A stretch of 64,000 nucleotides of DNA, from assembly GCA_964252015.1 (NCBI GenBank), contig CAXULW010000005.1, positions 1 through 64,000 on the forward strand, read 5' to 3'. Below the pieces are notes generated by a model. The model made no database searches. It worked only from the letters and a program-made list of their open reading frames with translations, and had not been told where the DNA came from. The translations under genes and the position numbers were made by a program. Positions within the stretch are counted from its first letter, which is position 1; each line of letters opens with the position of its first letter. The stretch is from CAXSBR01 sp964252015. GTDB lineage: Bacteria > Actinomycetota > Actinomycetes > Mycobacteriales > Jatrophihabitantaceae. Positions 33,352 to 43,004 of this stretch are shown here, one piece after another.

Positions 33352-35043
33352 TCACTCCCCTGCCTTGGGTGTCGTCGATCCTGCAGTTGCCGTGCCAGTG
33401 GCCAGGGCGGATTCCAGCCGCTTCACCAGCTCACCGAACTCACCGTGGAAGTCGCCGGCGTCGCTGCGCGCCAGGCCGCCCACCTCGATCACGGTACGAG
33501 GCGAACCTGAGCCGCCATGAGCCGGGTCGGTCTGCGTCAAGGATTGCGTAAGTGCTGAGCTGGGCGACCCGGCCGGGGCGAGCCGGACCCAGATCCGGCG
33601 CCGGCGCACGCCCAGCGAGCCGATCAGCCCGACGACCATGCCGATCGCGGCGATGAGCAGGTAACCCTGGGCCGGATCGTGCGACACCTGCATGCTCGCC
33701 CACGGCAGCCAGCCGTCGAACGTCACGGTCACCCCGCCGGCGAACGACTTGGTCTGACCCTGGGTGAGGTTGACCATGCCGATCTGCTTGAGCTTGCCGC
33801 TGGCCACCTGGTTCTGGTCGATCGAGTAGACCGACTGCGGTCCGCCGGTCAGGCCGAGATCACCGCGGTAGACGGTGAGCCCGAGCACCGGGTTCTTGGC
33901 CTGCGGTGCGACCGAGGTGTAGATGCCTTTGGCCGTCTCCATGGGTGTCGGGGCGAAGAACCCGTCCAGTCCGATGTCCTCGGTGTGCGCGCCGTTCGTG
34001 GCCTCGGGGCCGGGGAACTTGAACGCCCCCTCGCTGAGGAACGTGGTCGGGTCGGTCGGGATGAACGCGGCGGTGAGCGCGTACTTCTCCCCGTCCGGCA
34101 GGCGCACCGTCACCCGCGGGGCGAAGCCGTGCCCGATCAGGTAGATCCGGTCGCCCTCGATGCGCAGCGGGTGGTTGACCTCGATCCGGTCCTTGCGCAA
34201 CGGGCCGTTCGCGCCCTCGGAGTAGGTGACGTCGGCCGCGAACGTGCTCGGCTCGCCCGTGGGCAGGTAGTTCGCGGTGAACTTGTCCAGCGAGTCGATG
34301 CAGAACGGGGCGATGTTGCCGTCCTCCTGGAACCGGCCCGGGCGCCAGGAGTCGAACTGCTGGACGACGTTGCAAAAACCCGTGCCCTGGACGACGACGA
34401 TCGACGCGCTGTAGCCCCAGAGCCGGCCGATGGCGATCGCGAACAGCGCGGCCAGCAGCGAGACGTGGAAGAGCAGGTTGCCGGTCTCGCGGCTGTAGCC
34501 CTTCTCGGCCGAGACCGTCGGCGCTCCCGTCTTGTCGTCGGCGCGCGCGATGCGACGCCAGCGCGGGCCGAGCGCTTTCGACACCTGCTCGGCGGTGACG
34601 TCTGCGTGGACGGTGAGCGTGGCCGACTCGGGCAGCCGGCCCAGGTTGCGGGGCGCGGGCAGCGGCTTGGTCCGGATCGCCTTGTAGTGCAGGCGAATCC
34701 GCGGGATCAGGCAGCCGACGAGCGAGACGGCCAGCAGCAGGTAGATGGCGGCGAACCAGGGCGAGCCGAACACGTCGAAGAAGCCGAACCGGCTCAGCAG
34801 CGGGGCCAGGATCGTGTGCTCGCGGTAGTAGTCGCTGACCTTGGTCGGGTTGAGCGCGCGTTGCGGCAGCAGGGATCCGGGCACCGCGGCCACGGCGAGC
34901 AGGAACAGCAGGATCAGCGCCGTCCGCATGGACGTGAGCCGCCGCCATCCCTTACGCGCGAGGCGATAGGCCCGGGTGGCCAGCCCGGGCGGCGGTGGTT
35001 TCTGGGCCGCTTTTTTAGCCGGGCGCGTAGCGGTGACCGTCAT
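33352..35043 (-). CDS. resB: Cytochrome c biogenesis protein ResB
   Basis: 563-aa membrane protein with four spans (TALILLFLLAVAAVPGSLLPQ; FAAIYLLLAVSLVGCLIP; LLFHVSLLAALFAIAIGRLWGY; a late one GYLLIAAIGMVVGLIGSL) and a large extracytoplasmic domain. The pattern matches ResB/Ccs1, partner of CcsB in attaching haem to apocytochrome c. It lies 7 nt from ccdA and 7 nt from ccsB on the same strand. The C-terminal 60 residues are hydrophilic and low complexity. Confidence 0.93.
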   Translation of the reverse strand: MTVTATRPAKKAAQKPPPPGLATRAYRLARKGWRRLTSMRTALILLFLLAVAAVPGSLLPQRALNPTKVSDYYREHTILAPLLSRFGFFDVFGSPWFAAIYLLLAVSLVGCLIPRIRLHYKAIRTKPLPAPRNLGRLPESATLTVHADVTAEQVSKALGPRWRRIARADDKTGAPTVSAEKGYSRETGNLLFHVSLLAALFAIAIGRLWGYSASIVVVQGTGFCNVVQQFDSWRPGRFQEDGNIAPFCIDSLDKFTANYLPTGEPSTFAADVTYSEGANGPLRKDRIEVNHPLRIEGDRIYLIGHGFAPRVTVRLPDGEKYALTAAFIPTDPTTFLSEGAFKFPGPEATNGAHTEDIGLDGFFAPTPMETAKGIYTSVAPQAKNPVLGLTVYRGDLGLTGGPQSVYSIDQNQVASGKLKQIGMVNLTQGQTKSFAGGVTVTFDGWLPWASMQVSHDPAQGYLLIAAIGMVVGLIGSLGVRRRRIWVRLAPAGSPSSALTQSLTQTDPAHGGSGSPRTVIEVGGLARSDAGDFHGEFGELVKRLESALATGTATAGSTTPKAGE

Positions 35044-35050
35044 ACCCGGC

Positions 35051-35809
35051 TCATACCTGGACGCCCGTGCCGTTGCCGGCCCAGCTGCGCAGGGCGTTCA
35101 TCCAGTGGTCCCACTGGCCGGTGAGCAGCAGCAGGCCGAAGACGATGAGGAACCCGCCGCCGATCTGCCCGACCACGCGGGCGTGCAGGCGCAGGAACGC
35201 GACCGTGCGGCTCATCCAGCCGACGCCGAGCGCGACCAGGATGAACGGGATGCCGAGGCCCAGGCAGTAGAAGACGGACAGGAAGGCGCCCCGTCCGGCC
35301 GAGGCCTGCTGCTGGGCCAGGTTGGCCACGACGGTCAGGGTCGGGGTCAGGCACGGGGTCCAGGCCAGGCCGAAGGTAAGCCCGAGCAACGGCGCACCGA
35401 CCAGCCCGGCCCGGGGCAGGCGGTGGATCTTGCGTTCCCGCTGCAGGAACGGGATCAGGCCCAGGAAGGCCAGCCCGAACACGATGGTGACGACGCCGAA
35501 GATCCGTTCCAGCGTCAGCCGGTACTGCTCGATCTCCCCGCCCAGGCGGCCGAACAGGATGCCGGAACCGACGAAGATCGCGCTGAAGCCGAGCACGAAC
35601 AGCAACGCGCCGGCCACGTTGCGGCGCACCGACGGGCGTTCGTCGGCCCCGGACAGGCCGGCGACGTAGGCCAGGTAGCCCGGCACCAGCGGCAACACGC
35701 ACGGCGAGGCGAAGCCGATGACCCCGACCAGGGCGGCCACCGCGGCCGCGGCCAGCAGGGGGCCGTTGCTGACCGTGGAGGTCAGGCCGCTGGCGTGCAG
35801 AACGCTCAC
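35051..35809 (-). CDS. ccdA: CcdA thiol-disulfide transmembrane electron carrier
   Basis: 252 aa, six membrane segments. VGVIGFASPCVLPLVPGYLAYVAGL carries the first redox Cys in the family's P-C-x-L-P motif, and LAWTPCLTPTL carries the second, so electrons can be moved from cytoplasmic thioredoxin to ResA to keep apocytochrome haem-binding Cys reduced. GTG start at 35809, two nt after the resA stop. Confidence 0.93.
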   Translation of the reverse strand: MSVLHASGLTSTVSNGPLLAAAAVAALVGVIGFASPCVLPLVPGYLAYVAGLSGADERPSVRRNVAGALLFVLGFSAIFVGSGILFGRLGGEIEQYRLTLERIFGVVTIVFGLAFLGLIPFLQRERKIHRLPRAGLVGAPLLGLTFGLAWTPCLTPTLTVVANLAQQQASAGRGAFLSVFYCLGLGIPFILVALGVGWMSRTVAFLRLHARVVGQIGGGFLIVFGLLLLTGQWDHWMNALRSWAGNGTGVQV

Positions 35810-35811
35810 CG

Positions 35812-36456
35812 CTACTTCTCGCGGGCCAGTGCGGTGACCACGGGCTGCAGGTCACCCTGCAGGACGGCGCCCGAGTAGACCGCGGCGACCCGGCCCGCCC
35901 GGTCGATGACCACGGTCGAGGGCAAGGCGAAGGTCGGGACCTTGCCCAACTGCAGGGCCGTCTTGGCGATGACGTCGTACACGATCGGGTACGTCACGTC
36001 CTGTTGCTTGATGAACGACCTGGCCCCGCCTTTGTCGTCCTTGACATTCACACCGATGAAGGCCACCCCCTGGGCCTTGGTCGCGGTGTAGGTCCGCTCG
36101 AGCCCGGGCGTCTCGGTGCGGCAGGGGGGACACCAGGAGGCCCAGTAGTTGAGGACGACGACCTGGCCGCGCATCGAGTCCAGCGTGAACCTCTTGCTGC
36201 CCTCCAGGTACGGGGCGGTGGCGTTGCCGGCCAGCTTGCGCTCGCCGGGCGGGATGGTGTGGCCCTGCGGCGTGGCACCGACGTAGCGGAAGTCCCCGCC
36301 GGCGCTCGAGTCGACCGCGTTGCTGCCGCCGCTGCAGGCGCCGAGCAGCAGCCCGAGGGCGGTCAGCAGGGCCATCGCGCCGCCGATCGCGCGGGGCCGC
36401 CGACCGATGTCGACGGCTACGACGTACGGTCGCGCGGGGCGGGCAGGGCGTGGCAC
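35812..36456 (-). CDS. resA: ResA/TlpA-type lipoprotein thiol-disulfide reductase
   Basis: 214 aa. A lipoprotein signal ends LLGACSGG (lipobox L-G-A-C), then a thioredoxin fold with active site YWASWCPPCRTE and VPTFALPSTVVIDRAG (cis-Pro strand). It reduces disulfides in apocytochrome c outside the membrane. The start may be GTG 36456 (with CACACT 6 nt upstream) or a later GTG/ATG nearer the signal peptide. First gene of the cytochrome c maturation operon, downstream of a strong hairpin. Confidence 0.92.
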   Translation of the reverse strand: MPRPARPARPYVVAVDIGRRPRAIGGAMALLTALGLLLGACSGGSNAVDSSAGGDFRYVGATPQGHTIPPGERKLAGNATAPYLEGSKRFTLDSMRGQVVVLNYWASWCPPCRTETPGLERTYTATKAQGVAFIGVNVKDDKGGARSFIKQQDVTYPIVYDVIAKTALQLGKVPTFALPSTVVIDRAGRVAAVYSGAVLQGDLQPVVTALAREK

Positions 36457-36511
36457 CGGACCAGTGTGCCCAACTCGGCTGTGGACGCATCAAGCCGGCC
36501 CCGTTTCGCAA

Positions 36512-36562
36512 CGAATCGGGTGCACAGATGGTCACCTGGTGACCTTCTGTGCACCCGATTCG
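36512..36562. terminator. Perfect 17-bp hairpin (CGAATCGGGTGCACAGA arms)
   Basis: The left arm CGAATCGGGTGCACAGA (36512-36528) pairs perfectly with 36546-36562 and the loop itself contains GGTCACC-T-GGTGACC. It lies just beyond the histidine-phosphatase stop and before resA. No T-tract follows. Confidence 0.85.
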
Positions 36563-36573
36563 CGGGGTGAGGC

Positions 36574-37206
36574 TCAGGCGCCGCCGACGTAACCGGTCGG
36601 GGAGGCGCCGGCCGGCTCGCAGTAGCCGTAGAAGCGCATCTCGCCGGCCGCGGGGTCGACCTCGAACGTGGTCACCGAGGCGAGCGCGCACTGGCGCTGG
36701 CGCGGGTCGTGCCAGAGGCGCTGACCGAGCACCGAACGGCGCAGCGCCACCACCGGCAGTTGGTGGGTGACGCAGGCCGCCTCGTGCCCCTCGGCGGCGG
36801 CGGCCGCGTCGAGGACGGCCGCGCGGACCCGGGCCGCGATCTCGGCGTACGGCTCGCCCCAGGACGGTCGCACCGGGTTGTAGAGCAGCCGCCAGTTGGC
36901 TGGGGCAGCGATCCGGCCGGTCCCGCCGGCGACCCGCTGGCCCTGGAAGCGGTTGGCCGCCTCGATCAACCGTTCGTCGCGCTCGATGGGCAGTCCCAGC
37001 GCCTCGGCCAGCGGGGTGGCGGTCTGGATGGCCCGTTCCAGCGGCGAGGAGACCAGGTAGGTGATGTCCCGACCGTCGAGCGCCTTGGCCGTCTTCTCGG
37101 CTTGGGCCACGCCGAAGTCGGACAGCCGGAAGCCGGGCAGCCGCCCGTAGAGGACCTTGTCCGGGTTGTAGACCTCCCCATGCCGAACGACGTGGACCAA
37201 ACTCAT
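36574..37206 (-). CDS. Histidine phosphatase family protein
   Basis: 210 aa, phosphoglycerate-mutase-like fold. VHVVRHGEVYNPD is the RHG phosphohistidine motif; LVSSPLERAIQTA and AACVTHQLPVVALR supply the second His and Arg. In actinobacteria this gene sits between hemL and resA in the same order (as around Rv0525 in M. tuberculosis). Substrate unknown. ATG at 37206. Confidence 0.88.
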   Translation of the reverse strand: MSLVHVVRHGEVYNPDKVLYGRLPGFRLSDFGVAQAEKTAKALDGRDITYLVSSPLERAIQTATPLAEALGLPIERDERLIEAANRFQGQRVAGGTGRIAAPANWRLLYNPVRPSWGEPYAEIAARVRAAVLDAAAAAEGHEAACVTHQLPVVALRRSVLGQRLWHDPRQRQCALASVTTFEVDPAAGEMRFYGYCEPAGASPTGYVGGA

Positions 37207-37291
37207 GACAGTTGTTCTTCGCGCACGCGCTCATCACGAGCACGTTCCGGTCCTCGGAAATTGAAGAGCGTGTCCTGCGATCCTCGCGCGC

Positions 37292-38680
37292 TCATGAGAC
37301 GGCCGCTGCGGCTCGGGCGGCGGCGGGGAGCGCGGCGCCGATCCGGTCGATGGCCCGATCGTCGTGGGCGGCCGAGACGAACCAGGCCTCGTACGCACTC
37401 GGCGGCAGGTAGACCCCGGCGTCGAGCATGGCGTGGAAGAAGGCCGGATAACGCCCGGGGACCGCGCCTTGGGCGGCCTGAGCCCCGGCGAAGTCGGTCA
37501 CGGGCTCGGCGGAGAAGAACACGGAGAAGAAATTACCGGCGTACTGGACGGTGTGCTCGACGCCCGCCGCCGTGAGGGCCGCACCCGCCAGCCCGCCGAT
37601 CGTCGCCGCGGCCTCGTTCAGGCGGGCGTAGACGTCGGGCGTGCAATTGCGCAGGGTGGCCAGCCCGGCCGCCACCGCGACCGGGTTTCCGGACAGCGTC
37701 CCGGCTTGGTAGACGGGCCCGAGCGGGGCCAGCCGGCCCATGATCACCCGGCGGCCACCGAACGCGGCCGCGGGCAGTCCGCCGCTCATCACCTTGCCGA
37801 ACGTGAACAGGTCGGCATCGACCGGATCCAGGCCGTACCAGCCCGCGGCGCTGACCCGGAAGCCCGTCATCACCTCGTCCATGATCAGCAGTGCGCCATA
37901 GCGGCGGGTGATCTCGCGCAGGCCGCGGTTGAAGCCCGGCGCAGGTGGGACCGCGCCCATGTTGCCGGCCGCGGCCTCGGTGATGACGGCAGCCACCTCC
38001 AGCCCGACCTCGGCAAACGCGGCCTCCACCGCGGCCAGGTCGTTGTAGGGCAGCACGATCGTCTCGCTGGTCTCGGCTCCGGTGACACCGGCGGTGTCGG
38101 GACGCGCGTGCGTGGCTACCCCGGATCCCGCCGCGGCCAGCAACGCGTCGACGTGGCCGTGGTAGCAACCGGCGAACTTGACGATGCGGCGCCGGCCGGT
38201 GAACCCGCGGGCCAGCCGGATCGCGCTCATCGTCGCCTCCGTGCCGGAATTGACCAGCCGTATTTGCTCCACCGGCGATCCGGGACCCAGCCGATTGATG
38301 ATCTCGTCCGCCAGGTCGATCTCGCCCTCGGTCGGCGTTCCGAACGACGTCCCGTGCGTGGCCGCCGCCCGGACGGCCTCGACCACAGCGGGGTGGGCGT
38401 GACCCAGCACCATCGGTCCCCAGGACGAGACGCAGTCGACGTACTCGCGGCCGTCGGCGTCGGTCAGGTACGGCCCCTGACCGCTGACCATGAACCGCGG
38501 AGTGCCGCCGACCGCCCGGAACGCTCGGACCGGCGAGTTGACCCCGCCGGGTGTCACCGCCTCGGCCCGCGCGAACAGCGCCGCCGACTTCGGCACCGCC
38601 GACGTTGGCGCCGCCGACTTCGGCACCGCCGAGTCGGGGGCGGGCTCGGGGACGGCGGTCGGGCTCGGCTGGGCGCTCAT
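37292..38680 (-). CDS. hemL: Glutamate-1-semialdehyde 2,1-aminomutase
   Basis: 462-aa PLP enzyme making 5-aminolevulinate from glutamate-1-semialdehyde. PLP Lys is in LFTFGKVMSGGLPAAAFGG; SSWGPMVLGHAHPAVVEAV and VNSGTEATMSAIRLARG are conserved. The first 38 residues are a low-complexity tract (AVPKSAAPTSAVPKSAA) not seen in typical members. ATG 38680 follows AAGGA; a GTG one codon before it is possible. C5-pathway partner of hemA. Confidence 0.94.
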   Translation of the reverse strand: MSAQPSPTAVPEPAPDSAVPKSAAPTSAVPKSAALFARAEAVTPGGVNSPVRAFRAVGGTPRFMVSGQGPYLTDADGREYVDCVSSWGPMVLGHAHPAVVEAVRAAATHGTSFGTPTEGEIDLADEIINRLGPGSPVEQIRLVNSGTEATMSAIRLARGFTGRRRIVKFAGCYHGHVDALLAAAGSGVATHARPDTAGVTGAETSETIVLPYNDLAAVEAAFAEVGLEVAAVITEAAAGNMGAVPPAPGFNRGLREITRRYGALLIMDEVMTGFRVSAAGWYGLDPVDADLFTFGKVMSGGLPAAAFGGRRVIMGRLAPLGPVYQAGTLSGNPVAVAAGLATLRNCTPDVYARLNEAAATIGGLAGAALTAAGVEHTVQYAGNFFSVFFSAEPVTDFAGAQAAQGAVPGRYPAFFHAMLDAGVYLPPSAYEAWFVSAAHDDRAIDRIGAALPAAARAAAAVS

Positions 38681-38821
38681 CACTTGATCCTTGCAGTCTG
38701 CGATGCAGCGCCGCCGGTCCGACGTCGATCATCGCCCCGCTGGCTGAGGTGAATCCGGCCGGCGATCGTCAACTGCGGGGCAGAGTCACCGCAGCGCGCA
38801 TGGCCGACCCGGCGGTCGCGA

Positions 38822-39310
38822 TCAGCGGTTGGGCTTGAGCTTCTCGACGACCTTCTCGGTGACGGTTTCGGCCTTGGCCGCCACCGTTCCCGCCGCCGCG
38901 GAGACGTTCTCGACCAGCTTCCCGGTGACGGTCTCGGCTTTTGCCGCCACCGCGTCGGCGACCGTGCCCACCGGGCCGAGCCGGTCGCGCAGCCGCCGAG
39001 TGGGATCCGGGCCGCTGACGACGGGATAGTCCTTGGCCTCCCACGCCTCGGTCCCGCCTTCGATCCAGAACGCCGTGCGCCCGAGATCGTTGAGCATGTC
39101 GGCCGCCCGCTCGGCCCGCCGACCGGTGCCGCAGGTGGTGATCAGCGGCCCGTCCGGCAGTTCGGCGCCCGGCAGTTCGCCGATCGGGATGTTTACTGCG
39201 CCGTCGATGTGCGCGTCCTCGTATTCGGCGGGCTCGCGCACGTCGATGACGGTGTCGCCGATACGGGTCATTTCCAGGGCCGTCTTCACGTCAATCGACT
39301 CAGCAGTCAC
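38822..39310 (-). CDS. Single-domain rhodanese-like protein with repeated helical tail
   Basis: 162 aa. Residues 1-100 are a rhodanese domain (VIDVREPAEYEDAHIDGAVNIPIGEL) with active-site loop TTCGTGRRAERAA. The last 50 residues contain two copies of AAKAETVT(G/E)K(L/V)VE, a coiled-coil-like tail. It may transfer sulfur or bind arsenic/cyanide; position between hemB and hemL gives no clear role. GTG start at 39310 with GAGGAGGA just upstream is convincing. Confidence 0.85.
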   Translation of the reverse strand: MTAESIDVKTALEMTRIGDTVIDVREPAEYEDAHIDGAVNIPIGELPGAELPDGPLITTCGTGRRAERAADMLNDLGRTAFWIEGGTEAWEAKDYPVVSGPDPTRRLRDRLGPVGTVADAVAAKAETVTGKLVENVSAAAGTVAAKAETVTEKVVEKLKPNR

Positions 39311-39333
39311 GGGATCCTCCTCAGCAGGTCGAA

Positions 39334-39415
39334 CGTCGAGCGGGTTGAGCGGGTCGAGCAGGTCGAGCAGGTCGAGCAGGTCGAACGTCGAGCGGGTCGA
39401 GCTTCCAGCGGGTCG
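39334..39415. repeat. 9-bp tandem repeats upstream of the rhodanese gene
   Basis: GGTCGAGCA is repeated about four times in a row (39352-39387), bordered by related GGTCGAACGTCGAGCGGG copies on both sides. It lies between hemB and the rhodanese gene and encodes nothing. Confidence 0.8.
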
Positions 39416-39433
39416 TGCGGGTGGAACGGGCGG

Positions 39434-40429
<996 letters not shown>

Positions 40430-40435
40430 CTCTCA

Positions 40436-40441
40436 AGGTTA
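40436..40441 (-). promoter_or_regulatory. -10 box of leaderless hemB transcript
   Basis: On the minus strand TAACCT, then TGAGAG, then the ATG at 40429. Confidence 0.6.
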
Positions 40442-40457
40442 CCGGCCGCTGTAGGAC

Positions 40458-40508
40458 CCGCTTTTGGTCAGTTGACCCGCGTATACGGGGTCAGCTGACC
40501 AAGAGCGG
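40458..40508. terminator. Large palindrome after the hemD gene (CCGCTTTTGGTCAG arms)
   Basis: CCGCTTTTGGTCAGTTGACC (40458-40477 and one more C) pairs with 40488-40508 with two mismatches, 21-bp stem. It lies 5 nt beyond the hemD/cobA stop and upstream of the hemB promoter. Its left arm is shared with the palindrome at 30003. Confidence 0.8.
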
Positions 40509-40512
40509 ACGG

Positions 40513-42072
40513 TCAGCGGGCGCGGCGGTTGGCCGTGCGGGCGGACGGCTTGCGGTTGGCGGCCTCGACGGCCTTCTCCCGGTCTTCTTCGGCGCGCTGG
40601 ACGGCGAAGTCGGCCAGCGCCTGCACCAGGCTGGCCACCGTGGCCGTCTCGGCCTGGACGTCCACCCGCAGGCCGAACTCAGCCGCGGTCTCCGCCGTGT
40701 GCGGTCCGATCACGGCGACGACGGTCTTGGCGTGCGGCTTGCCGGCGATGCCGACCAGGTTGCGCACCGTCGACGAGGACGTGAAGCAGACGGCCTGGAA
40801 ACCGCCCGACTTGATCGCGTCGCGGATCTGCGCGGCCGGCGGGGCCGCGCGGACGGTCCGGTAGGCGGTGACGTCGTCGATGGCCCAGCCGCGCTCGGTG
40901 AGACCCGCGGCCAGGGTTTCCGTGGCGATGTCGGCCCGCGGGAGCAGGACCCGGTCGATCGGGTCGAGGACCTCGTCGTAGGGCGGGAACTCGGCCAGCA
41001 ATCCCTCGCTCGACTGATCGCCGGCCGGCACCAACTCGGGCCGGATGCCGTGGCTGCGCACCGCGTCGGCCGTCGACTCCCCGACGCAGGCGATCTTGAC
41101 GCCGGCGAAAGCACGGGCATCCAGGCCGAACTCGGCGAACTTGTCCCAGACTGCGCGCACGGCGTTGGTCGAGGTGAACACGACCCACTCGTACCGGCCG
41201 GTGACCAGCCCCTTCACTGCCCGCTCCATCTGCGTGGGCGTGCGCGGCGGCTCCACCGCGATCGTCGGCACCTCGTCGGGCACAGCACCGTAGTTGCGCA
41301 GCAACAGGCTCATCTCGCCGGCCTGGTCCCTGGTGCGCGGGACGAGCACGCGCCACCCGTACAACGGACGCGATTCCCACCAGCCCAGCTTCTCGCGCTG
41401 GGCCACGGCCTTGCCGACCGCGATGACGACGGGACCGGACATGCCGGTAGCGGCCAGACCCATCTCACCGACGGTGCCGGTGACGGTCTGCTGCGCGGTC
41501 GTCGTGCCGCGGCTGATCACGGCGATCGGAGTGTCGGGCTTGAGCCCGGCCGACACCAGCTGGTCTCCGAGCGCAGCCGCGTCCTGGCCCTCGACCGTGA
41601 GCACGAGCGTGCCGGGCACCGTGGTCAACGCCTCCACGTCGCAGGCCCGCGCACCGCGGACGTCGGCCACGGTGTGAGTGCCGCCGATCGGGACGCCGGC
41701 GTACGTGGTGGCCCCGATCGCGGCCGTGACCGCCGGAACCACGTCCACGGGCACCGAAGATCGCGACGCGGCCAGCACTTCGCGGACGACGTCGTCGTCG
41801 GTGAACGGATCACCGCTGACCAGACGCACGACGACGGAACCGGTGCGGGCCGAGGCCAGCGCGGCCCGGGACGCCTCGGGTTGGGTCGCCGGCGTGACGG
41901 GACGCAGCTCGCCGTGGGCCAGGCGGCTGATTGCTACGGGGACGCCGGCGTCGGCGTAGACGATCTCGGCGGCAGAGACGAGCTCGGCCGCGCGACGGCT
42001 GAGCAACTCGGGATCGCCCGGTCCGGCCCCGATGAAACTGAGCCGTCCGACAATCTTGCGAGCACGGGTCAT
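40513..42072 (-). CDS. hemD: Fused uroporphyrinogen-III methyltransferase/synthase (CobA-HemD)
   Basis: 519 aa. N-terminal SAM uroporphyrinogen-III C-methyltransferase-like domain (RLSFIGAGPGDPELLSRRAAELVSAAEIVYAD, VVRLVSGDPFTDDD) and C-terminal uroporphyrinogen-III synthase domain (WRVLVPRTRDQAGEMSLLLRNYGA...AVCFTSSSTVRNLVG). The methyltransferase half is degenerate-looking at its catalytic GDP loop and may be structural, as in many actinobacterial fusions. ATG 42072 overlaps the hemC stop (ATGA). Last of hemA-hemC-hemD. Confidence 0.9.
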   Translation of the reverse strand: MTRARKIVGRLSFIGAGPGDPELLSRRAAELVSAAEIVYADAGVPVAISRLAHGELRPVTPATQPEASRAALASARTGSVVVRLVSGDPFTDDDVVREVLAASRSSVPVDVVPAVTAAIGATTYAGVPIGGTHTVADVRGARACDVEALTTVPGTLVLTVEGQDAAALGDQLVSAGLKPDTPIAVISRGTTTAQQTVTGTVGEMGLAATGMSGPVVIAVGKAVAQREKLGWWESRPLYGWRVLVPRTRDQAGEMSLLLRNYGAVPDEVPTIAVEPPRTPTQMERAVKGLVTGRYEWVVFTSTNAVRAVWDKFAEFGLDARAFAGVKIACVGESTADAVRSHGIRPELVPAGDQSSEGLLAEFPPYDEVLDPIDRVLLPRADIATETLAAGLTERGWAIDDVTAYRTVRAAPPAAQIRDAIKSGGFQAVCFTSSSTVRNLVGIAGKPHAKTVVAVIGPHTAETAAEFGLRVDVQAETATVASLVQALADFAVQRAEEDREKAVEAANRKPSARTANRRAR

Positions 42073-43004
42073 GTGGAGCGCTCCATTATCTTGTCCGCAC
42101 CAGCCGCGAGCAGGTCGGTGGCGAGCCACCGCCCGATCGCTTCGGCATCTGTGATCGAACCGGTTCGGGAAAGGCGGACGGCATCGCTGCCGTCCGGTGC
42201 GGTGACCGACGCCCGCAGGTAGATCTCGGGCCCGTCGTCACCCTCGCCGATCTCCGCGAGCGCGCCGACGGGTGAACTGCAGCCGGCCTCGAGCTCGCGC
42301 AGCACCGACCGCTCGGCCGTGACCGCGGCGCGGGTGTCGGCGTCGTCGAGGGGGGCGAGCAGGGCGGTGGTGGCGTCGTCGGCGACGCGGCACTCGACCG
42401 CCAGCGCGCCCTGCGCCGGCGCGGGCAGCATCTGCAACGGGTCGAGAACCTCGGTCACCTCGTCCACCCGGCCGAGGCGGGCCAGCCCGGCGTAGGCCAG
42501 AACGACTGCGTCCACGACCCCGCCGCTGACCATGGCCAGGCGGGTGTCGACGTTGCCGCGTACGGCGACGACATCCAGACCCATGCCCAGCGCCCGTAGC
42601 TGCGCAGCGCGCCGTGGCGATCCGGTACCCACCCGGGCACCGTCGGGCAGCTCGCCCAGGGTGAGACCGTCGCGGGCGACCAGGACGTCGCGGGCGTCGC
42701 CGCGCACCGGCACGGCCGCGATGTGCACCCGGTCATCGGGCGCGGTGGGCAGATCCTTGTAGGAGTGCACGGCGGCATCGATCTGGCCACTGACCAGGGC
42801 GTCGCGCAGCGCGGAAACGAAGACGCCGGTGCCGCCGATCTGCGCGAGCGCGGCCGTGGATCGATCGCCCTCGGTGCTGATCGTCACCGTCGTGACCTCG
42901 AGGCCGCGCTCGTCCAATCCCAACGCGGCGACGACGGCCCCGGTCTGCGCGCGGGCCAACGCGCTGGCCCGGGTGCCGACGCGCAGGGCGGTGACCGCGG
43001 TCAT
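42069..43004 (-). CDS. hemC: Hydroxymethylbilane synthase
   Basis: 311 aa, joins four porphobilinogen molecules. RVGTRASALARAQT, AVHSYKDLPTA, GTGSPRRAAQLRA, APAQGALAVECR and dipyrromethane-attachment Cys in ELEAGCSSPVGA are intact. ATG overlaps the hemA stop (ATGA at 43004-43001). Confidence 0.95.
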   Translation of the reverse strand: MTAVTALRVGTRASALARAQTGAVVAALGLDERGLEVTTVTISTEGDRSTAALAQIGGTGVFVSALRDALVSGQIDAAVHSYKDLPTAPDDRVHIAAVPVRGDARDVLVARDGLTLGELPDGARVGTGSPRRAAQLRALGMGLDVVAVRGNVDTRLAMVSGGVVDAVVLAYAGLARLGRVDEVTEVLDPLQMLPAPAQGALAVECRVADDATTALLAPLDDADTRAAVTAERSVLRELEAGCSSPVGALAEIGEGDDGPEIYLRASVTAPDGSDAVRLSRTGSITDAEAIGRWLATDLLAAGADKIMERST

